From contig AVPN01000013.1 in the NCBI GenBank assembly GCA_000695325.1, forward strand, positions 54,769-94,351: a DNA stretch of 39,583 nt, read 5' to 3'. Positions 33,301 to 39,583 of the stretch are shown here, one piece after another (position 1 is the stretch's first letter; each line of letters opens with the position of its first letter). The notes beneath the pieces were generated by a model. That model searched no databases. It saw nothing but the letters and a program-made list of their open reading frames with translations, and was not told the origin of the DNA. Source of the stretch: Pleurobrachia bachei (Eukaryota; Ctenophora; Tentaculata; Cydippida; Pleurobrachiidae). A program made the position numbers and the translations under genes.

Positions 33301-36300
33301 ACTGATATCTCTAACTCTCTCCCTCTTCTTTCAGATGTGTGACTACCTACACTGACGAATCAGGACTGTTTTCCACGACCCTCTCTCCTGATGTAGAGGT
33401 CCCTGAGACCAAAACAGGAGGAGGAGACGGAGATGCAGAGGAAGAGGAAAATGTGGAAGAATTGCTGTACGGAAATCCGGAAAAAGATGCCATGGTAAGG
33501 GCTGCATCGTGCAAACAGGTCCTCATTTCTAGTGTATGCTATTATTTTTGCTGTATTAGCTAGAGTTTTAAAACAGCTCCCCATTATTTAGGGTGAAAAT
33601 GAGCCAGAGCCTGGTCCACCGTTGGTGACGGCAGTTCCCGGGCTGACCCATTGGTGTGTGATGAGTAGGGATGATGGTGTCCTGGAGATCAGATCACTCC
33701 CCACATGGACCCTCCACTACTTCTGCAAAAACTTTGCTCTTACCCCCAAGGTATCTTTATCAAATCTAGGCCATGATTTCCTTTCTTCACAACTTCTCAT
33801 GGCTGGGAAATTCAGCGTTACGTTAGAACATAAAGCAAATAACATCGTTTGTTACTGTTTCCTATTCATGTTTCATTTGCAACTAATCCCCCACAAGGTA
33901 TTAACGCACAGTGAGCAGTACAGTAGTGTGGGGAGTGAGGGGATACCCCTGGTGAAGGAGATATGTTTGGTGGGCCTCGGGTGGCAGAGACAGAGACCTC
34001 ATCTTCTGATACTCATTGAGGAAGATCTGCACATCTATACCGCCTTCCCTTACTGCACTGAAGGTAAGAAGTTAGAACGTATATTTGACCATACAACCCT
34101 GAGGGCGGTGAAATGAAATATTTATGGATGGGTTTTATAACATTCTAACCCTTCTTCCTATCCGCCAGATTCCGATGGTCTAAAATTGAGGTTCTCTAAA
34201 CTGGACCACGAGGTTCTGATAAAGAAGAAGAAAATGAGAGGCAGCAACAAGCTGATTGAGGTTGATTCCCATGCCCACTATACCCCTCGAATCAGATCAT
34301 TCAGCAACATATCTGGGTACTCTGGTCTCTTCTTGTGCGGAGAGACACCCTATTGGTTGTTCCTGACAACTCATGGAGCCCTCAGAACACATCCCATGAC
34401 ACTAGACGGAAAGGTACATATTGTATTATATGGGGAACTCATTGTGTATTGGAGTCTGGAGAAATGAATTCCCTGTTCCATTATTTACTTTGTGAATTTA
34501 TTTTCCCCTATCCCTTCATATTATCTCAACCAACAATACTCCCACTCTAGATCACGTGTTTTGCTCCCTTCAACAACGTCAACTGTGAGAACGGTTTCCT
34601 GTACTTCAGTAGTACCGATGAACTCAGGATCTGTTCCCTACCTACCAACATGTCTTTTGACAACCATTGGCCTGCAAAGAAGATTAATCTACGGGCTACC
34701 CCACACTTTGTCTGCTACCACTACGACTCCAAAACGTAATGTTTGTTCAGTGTTCACTAGGCCCTAGGGTTTTATCGATAAATCGTAAAAGGATGTGAGC
34801 GAGCAAGAGGTAAGGGCTAGAAAAGAGTTTTAGACGGTGGTTTTTAGAAGGTAAAACAATTCTGATAGAGTCTGAAGAAATAACTCAAAGTTTACAAGTT
34901 ATAATCACGAAATTTCAAACATCAAAACACACAAAACACCACCTGATTGTCCAATATTACAGTAACAGTAAGATTAGCGTGGTAATCACAACCACAATAC
35001 TGCAGCAGAGAGTTGCAGCACTGTTTCCCTTGTTGTTTCCATCAGTTAGGGGTGCCACGTTAGTCGCATACTGTCCCGCGTAGTTGCCAGCCGGGTAGTA
35101 CTGACACACTACGTAGTAGCTGTTATAGTTTCCCTTGGTAAAGGTAGCATACCCACAGTTCAGTTTTGTACTCTTTTTCCACACTACCTGCAACACAAGG
35201 GGTGTATGATGTATTGACTTACTTAGACTATCGGGCAAATAGTTCGGTACAATCAGTACTGACTACAAGCAGAGACAATGTAGGAAAATGAAGAGGGAGT
35301 ATTTTGGGTCATGATTAGGAATCTCATACCTGTGTAAAATGGCCAGTTACAGTGCCAGATTCCTTGGTGCTTGTCTTAAAGTTCCAATCACTAATCTCAT
35401 TGTACCAAGATGTGGTAGAGTTGTCATACGCAGTCGTTTCAACAGCAACTGTCCCTGTGGTTCCTCTATAGGCCAAGTTTTCTCCATAACTCCCGCTGCT
35501 ATGCTGCATGGTTTTAGCAGCAGCCATGGAATTAGCCCAAGATTGGGCAGTGAAGGTCACGTCGCTACCACTCTCTCCGTAGCACAAATCTGGGGTGTCC
35601 GTATGGAGACGTCGGTAGGAGTTGTGCTTATCCAAAACGGTTTGTTCCTCTGTAGTAAGTGGGCCGGTTTTACACACGGCACCTACCGACCCCAGTAGGA
35701 TAGGAAGTAGAAGGAGATAACGAGACATCCTGGTATAATGAAGGGCTGTTTTTTCTTTGGAAGAGACGTAGCAACGCACGTGCAAAATAAAATAGTGTCG
35801 AAAGGCTGCAAAGAGTTAGTGTGGGAAACCAGGCAACTGTAAATCTGTAGAGTTTAGCTGTTAGTGCTAGTGTAATAGTATGAGATGGTAAGATCATTAT
35901 TTATGGTAACAAATGATTATATATGTAATCAACGCTTCTTACATGTACTTCGACAGCGGCTACAAACTACAAACCAAAAAACGAATGGTGAATACAGGGC
36001 CAAAATATAAGGTTAAACATACATACAGGCATTTGATTTTGCCCAAAATGCAAAACACAGTGCAGGATGCACAATACAATGACACACAAAACAGGATATA
36101 CAATTAGGGAGAGCATCGGGTTGCAAAAGCTCAAAGCAAGATATGAAAAAGGAAAATCAAATTTTTCTACTTGCTGACCGATAATGGCTGAAACAGCGCC
36201 GCAGAATTCGGCAGAATTGCTAACTTTCCTAAATACCTGAGAAAAACAGCAACATTATTGGGTGTGGTAATCTAATTGGTAGCATTGGATAGTTCTGTCA

Positions 36301-38068
36301 TGCCAGGCTTTCACACTACTGTTCTGCAAATGCAAATAAAAATGGGCGGAGACAAGCACAGTCAAAATGCAGAGACAGACAATTCTAGGTAGACAGAGAG
36401 AAAGCTTTGTTAGCAAGTTATGTTAGTGTTGCTAGTAAAAATGAGAGAAAGATAATAAGACGAGAGAGAGAGAGAGATTGGGAGGCATTAGGAAAGGCAG
36501 AGAGATTATTATGGAGTGTTATACATAATGGTTCATATCCTAGGCAGAGCAATCTTTCCGTCTCTCCGTTTCTCTCCCTCGCTCTCTCCTTAAATCTATC
36601 CCTCTCTCCATCTCTTAGCTCTAAGCTAGTAAGAGAATAAGAGCTGTTAGGATAATCAAAGAGCAATCAGGCCATTTTAATGGTCAATTAAATTATATGT
36701 CTAAAGAATCCTTGTTAAAAACAGGTACGCTGTATGTACGAGTGCTCCCTCCCTCAATCCAATGCGGCCAGCCATGCAAAATAACTTGGATAAGGAGGAA
36801 ATGAATATAGAAGAGGACGATAACTTTCCTTATCCCTCCCTAAACTGGTAAGACGATATAACTTTCCATATATCAGTCCCTAAACTGGTAAGACAATAAC
36901 TTTCCTTATCCCTCCCTAAACTGGTAAGATGATAACTTTCCTTATCCCTCCCTAAACTGGTAAGATGACCATATTCCTTACCCCTCCCTAAACTGGTAAG
37001 ATGACACTATGCAACAACAATAGCAACTCCCTGCTGATCATCCCCCTCCTCCTCAGGTATTCCATCTGTTTGTACACCCGAGATGGTTGGGATATTATCC
37101 CAGATACCCGGATAGACCTCCCAAAATATGAGCGGATCACCTCAATGAAGTACATGAACCTATCAGGGGAGCAGATGGGTGAACAAACCAAGGGATACGT
37201 GGTCATTGCCACCATGAGCAGTATGGGAGAGGAGGTATCGGCCCGGGGTAAAATCATGATCTTCGATGTTATGGAGGTTAGTTTGTGACCCCCCTCTCTC
37301 TATGTAATGTGTGAGATAGAGTATAGTGATACCTACTTGAGCTATAACTTTTCACAGAACAAGAGACAGATTTGTAACGATAAGACCATACTAGAGAAAT
37401 ACATCTAACATTTTAACAATCTCTCCAGGTAGTACCAGACCCAGAGAAACCTCTATCAGGATATAAATTCAAATGTCTATACGACAAGGAGCAGAAGGGT
37501 CCTGTAACAGAGGTCGACTGTATTCTGGGGCATATCATCAGTGCAATAGGACAGAAGATCTATGTCTGGAGTTTTGTTAACAATGATCTTGTTGGTGTGG
37601 CCTTTATCGATACTCAAATCTACATTCACAGCATTTCGGTGATCAAGAACTTTGTTCTGTATGCCGACATAACGAAAAGTATTTCCTTGCTCACCTTTGA
37701 TCGGGAATGCAAGACCTTGTCTGTCATTAGCCGTGATTTCGAGCCCATGGAGGTGTATAGAACAGCATTTGTGGTTGATGGAACGAATCTTGGCTTTATG
37801 GTGTCTGATTCTAACTGCAATCTTGTCATCTATGTATATCAGGTTTGTAAAAGATACAAAGTGATCTCTTATCTCAATTTCTAGTTTTCATGGTGCTTTG
37901 ACTAACCCAAACTCTTTTCAGCCTGAGAGTGTGGACAGTCAGGGCGGAATGAAGCTGATACGAAAGTCAGACATTAACATTGGAGCTCATGTTAACACCT
38001 TCATACGAACCGGAATCAGGATCCACGATGGTTCGATCTTGGGCACCACACCAGCAAGGTATCGCTAG
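27274..38068 (+). CDS. CPSF1: Cleavage and polyadenylation specificity factor subunit 1 (CPSF160), 19 exons, C-terminus missing
   Basis: Exons: 27274-27450, 27538-27753, 27891-28003, 28146-28411, 30257-30366, 30464-30662, 30780-30892, 30985-31190, 31327-31499, 31669-31963, 33335-33494, 33592-33750, 33898-34063, 34169-34413, 34551-34735, 36725-36847, 37057-37276, 37429-37842, 37922-38068; they sum in frame to 1228 codons plus stop. Landmarks are [77 protein letters not shown] and GAHVNTF, as in CPSF160, the WD-propeller scaffold of the mRNA poly(A)-signal recognition complex in the nucleus. After GAHVNTF the family has about 170 more residues (human 1443 aa); here the frame runs 23 codons to a stop. 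This exon set skips a second copy of exons 1-4 (29086-30179) and a tandem copy of exons 8-10 (32218-33196). Whether the gene is intact outside assembly problems is unclear. Confidence 0.9.
30858..33323 (+). repeat. Exact-looking 1233-bp tandem duplication in CPSF1
   Basis: 30858-32090 is followed directly by 32091-33323. The unit starts AATGTCTCGAGG inside exon 7 and ends in the intron before exon 11. It holds the tail of exon 7 and exons 8, 9 and 10 (second copies at 32218-32423, 32560-32732 and 32902-33196). I see no differences between copies in the parts compared. If both copies of exons 8-10 were spliced in, exon 10 (two bases into a codon) to the second exon 8 (codon start) would shift the frame, so a working mRNA must skip one set. 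Confidence 0.92.
34957..35728 (-). CDS. CAP-superfamily (CRISP/PR-1-like) secreted or membrane-anchored protein, nested in a CPSF1 intron
   Basis: Two minus-strand exons, 35728-35330 and 35187-34957, give 209 aa. The chosen start [17 protein letters not shown] is a clear signal peptide; an upstream in-frame ATG at 35785 would bury it. CAP motifs: [30 protein letters not shown] with GENLAYRG, and [19 protein letters not shown], matching the conserved H...GEN...GHYTQVVW..T..xGC pattern. Then [15 protein letters not shown]. The C-terminus [21 protein letters not shown] is hydrophobic with no tail after it, as in GPI-anchored precursors. The gene lies wholly inside the CPSF1 intron 34736-36724 on the opposite strand. 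CAP proteins have varied roles, including sterol/lipid binding and sperm or mucus functions; the role here is unknown. Confidence 0.92.
35729..36724. other. Rest of CPSF1 intron 15, CAP gene upstream region
   Basis: No coding exon is supported. A purine-rich GAGAGAGAGA run near 36460-36480 is followed about 80 bp later by pyrimidine-rich CTCTCTCC-type sequence to 36615, so the two could pair. AT-rich sequence near 35890-36160 probably includes the CAP gene promoter. Confidence 0.5.
36812..37003 (+). repeat. 36-bp minisatellite carrying copies of a 5' splice site
   Basis: Five units of GATAACTTTCCTTATCCC then TCCCTAAACTGGTAAGA have donors at 36848, 36888, 36924, 36960 and 36996 (spacing 40, 36, 36, 36). 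The first unit is the end of CPSF1 exon 16, coding DNFPYPSLN; the rest lie in the following intron. After the first donor the frame reads TGG TAA, so only the first donor keeps CPSF1 open. Confidence 0.93.
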
Positions 38069-39072
38069 TTTTACAACTCGAATTGTAGAAGGGATGGCGC
38101 GTTCACGCGCACGTCTCCCGCTTATCAAGATTTGTGAGTTCGTCTGTCTGTCGGTTCGTCACTGATGGCTTGGTGGCACAGAGCTCATCATTTGGTGAAA
38201 ATAAACCTGAAGTAGAACATATACTATGTTGTACTGTACATGTTTGTTTTTAACTGTGCATATTGATAGACCAGATATCTGATGTCTGTCCATCTGAGCC
38301 CTCAGGAGTAGCGACTTCGATCGATGTCCTCGATCGGAGTGCTCTGTCCTGCATGATAGTCCATCACAGCCACAAATTACAGCAAGCATTCTAATATGAT
38401 TACCCTCGCCTCCTCCTGCTTTGAGTTGATGTACCCAGCGTCCTATGATACATAACATACATATCATGCGACTTTATTTCAAACATTTCACCTACTTATC
38501 CAATTTCATCATGGCCCCTCCGTTAAATCGTACCCCGTGACCCCTAGTCATATCACTTAGATTTACTATACTGAAAGTGGAGCTACACTCAAAAGTGCAG
38601 CCGACAATTCTTGGCTACAAACGTTTCAAAACCACCAATTCTTGCACGAGCACATTTTGATTACTTGTCGGTCGATTTCTAGTGCAAGACCGCAGATTTT
38701 ACTACTAGTACTACGTTTACTGCACTGAGATACAGCTACTGGTCTGTTCGTTTGAAATGTTTGATAAAGGAGCAATAGTAACCGCGTCTTTCTCTCCCTC
38801 CCCTCCCTGCTGGCACAGCTGCTGCTACATGTCACACTGCTCAAAATTCGATATGCCTGCAACACTGCATTTGGTATCACCTTGCATTATAAGTTCCTAC
38901 CGTAGTAGCCCATAGTGATGATTCCAAACACATCTCTCTATACCCAAAATTGGCAATTTATCTAGCCACAATTGCGCCCTTGCTCTTGAATCAGGTGGCC
39001 TTTTATTGAGTTGCCTTCCCTTGAGTTGACATTTTCTAACCTCTTTCACCGTATAGAATCATGTAGCGGCCA
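38069..39072. other. Region after the CPSF1 stop; no family C-terminus found
   Basis: I searched by eye for the rest of the CPSF_A domain and saw none. An AATAAA at 38200-38205 could end a shortened CPSF1 transcript. A small palindrome (CGATCGA ... TCGATCG) lies near 38317-38337. Short open frames such as 38159-38467 (-) and 38626-38880 (-) have no recognisable features. The end of this stretch includes the 5' region of the next gene; CCGTATAG at about 39055 could be an acceptor. Confidence 0.55.
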
Positions 39073-39583
39073 TGGGATCAGAGGAACTTTCAGTCGAGTA
39101 TCTCTCGAAAAAGAAGGAGTACAAGGAGATAGTTGACCGTTTCAAAAACTGGCGAACATGGCAACGCCGCTACTTCTTCTGTCACTATACTCGATCTTTG
39201 AGTATCAACATCCTGGAGATTCTCCTCACCGATTTTGAACCACTCTACCACTCAGGCTACTCAGAGCTGATCAAGGATGAGTTAGAAAAATCAGCTAGCC
39301 GGTTATCAACTGCTGCCCCCACGCCATCGAATAACAAGCGATCACATGTCCGTTGCCGAATACCAAATGACCGACTACACCACAAGCACACGACGGAGGC
39401 AGTGCTGGATAGCAAGTGTATGTCAGATTACATCCTCAGACCTAATCCTATTATTATCCAAGCTCTAAACTCCAAATTGGACACTAACCAATTTCGACAG
39501 ATATTCCTGACCGAAATGGAAAACCTTAGTAGAATTTACTCCAACTGGGAAACGTCTGACTTCATCTACCTCATTCACCGCCT
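39073..39583 (+). CDS. Unrecognised gene, N-terminal part, runs off the window
   Basis: An uninterrupted frame of 170 codons starts MGSEELSVEYLSKKKEYKEI in a GCCATGG context and is still open at the edge. It is hydrophilic, with no signal peptide or membrane helix. It holds DRFKNWRTWQRRYFFCHYTR and ILEILLTDFEPLYHSGYSEL, a W...WQ-R-R helical pattern that reminds me of the N-terminal region of some F-box or cilium-related proteins, but I cannot name a family. A basic, serine/threonine-rich linker (about residues 78-105) follows, then a second helical part ending NWETSDFIYLIHR. It could also be an internal exon if the AG at about 39059 is used. Confidence 0.7.

Noticed and set aside
38159-38880. 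Minus-strand frames after CPSF1
   Set aside because: No recognisable features; checked for the missing CPSF1 end on the plus strand and not found.
1-39583. tRNA, rRNA, CRISPR array or operon-like bacterial structure
   Set aside because: No tRNA B-box pairings, no rRNA blocks and no regular spacer repeats; the spliced genes are clearly eukaryotic.

Overview
The window is nuclear DNA of a gene-dense animal genome. Genes are split by short GT-AG introns, mostly 80-400 bp. The products are animal or general eukaryotic ones: cilium proteins, a relaxin/LGR-type GPCR, a claudin-like tetraspan, mRNA 3'-end processing and GPI maturation. Base composition is moderate, CT/GA microsatellites are common, and synonymous allele-like differences between duplicated blocks suggest a heterozygous, small-genome invertebrate. 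The sequence alone does not fix the phylum.

Layout. 1-6.1 kb: a single-exon LDLa-domain GPCR, now a pseudogene, broken by three different terminal-inverted-repeat (TIR) elements with 4-, 8- and 9-bp target duplications. 6.46-7.6 kb (+): CEP41. 8.2-10.4 kb (-): an SVOP/SV2-like MFS transporter, seven exons. 11.1-14.2 kb (+): STPG2, nine exons, whose 3' end is tandemly repeated to 15.58 kb. 16.0-19.5 kb (-): a claudin/PMP22-like four-helix protein with a duplicated exon block; an orphan MCM5 exon and a LINE 3' end lie between the copies. 20.0-20.35 kb (-): RPP21. 21.2-25.4 kb (-): TMEM260, whose first intron holds minisatellites, a 224-N gap and a LINE 3' end. 25.6-26.8 kb (-): PGAP2. A YY1-like divergent promoter follows. 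27.3-38.1 kb (+): CPSF1, with two internal tandem duplications, a CAP-domain gene nested on the opposite strand, and a reading frame that stops about 170-200 residues short of the family C-terminus. 39.07 kb to the end (+): the start of an unrecognised gene.

I worked out splice sites by eye for seven multi-exon genes. The exon sums are in frame for CEP41 (323 aa), SVOP-like (514 aa), STPG2 (576 aa), claudin-like (265 aa, one uncertain junction), TMEM260 (749 aa), PGAP2 (229 aa) and CPSF1 (1228 aa). CEP41 and STPG2 are cilium/flagellum genes; TMEM260 and PGAP2 both act in the secretory pathway; RPP21 and CPSF1 process RNA. Nothing indicates that these neighbours form one pathway.

Three patterns stand out. 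(1) Minisatellites built from splice-site sequence occur at three exon edges. (2) A short palindromic element beginning TGTCTGGCG recurs in introns and 3' flanks. (3) LINE 3' ends carry a hairpin with a compensated base pair. The large tandem blocks have synonymous-only exon differences followed by long stretches without visible difference, so some may be unmerged haplotypes in the assembly rather than real duplications.
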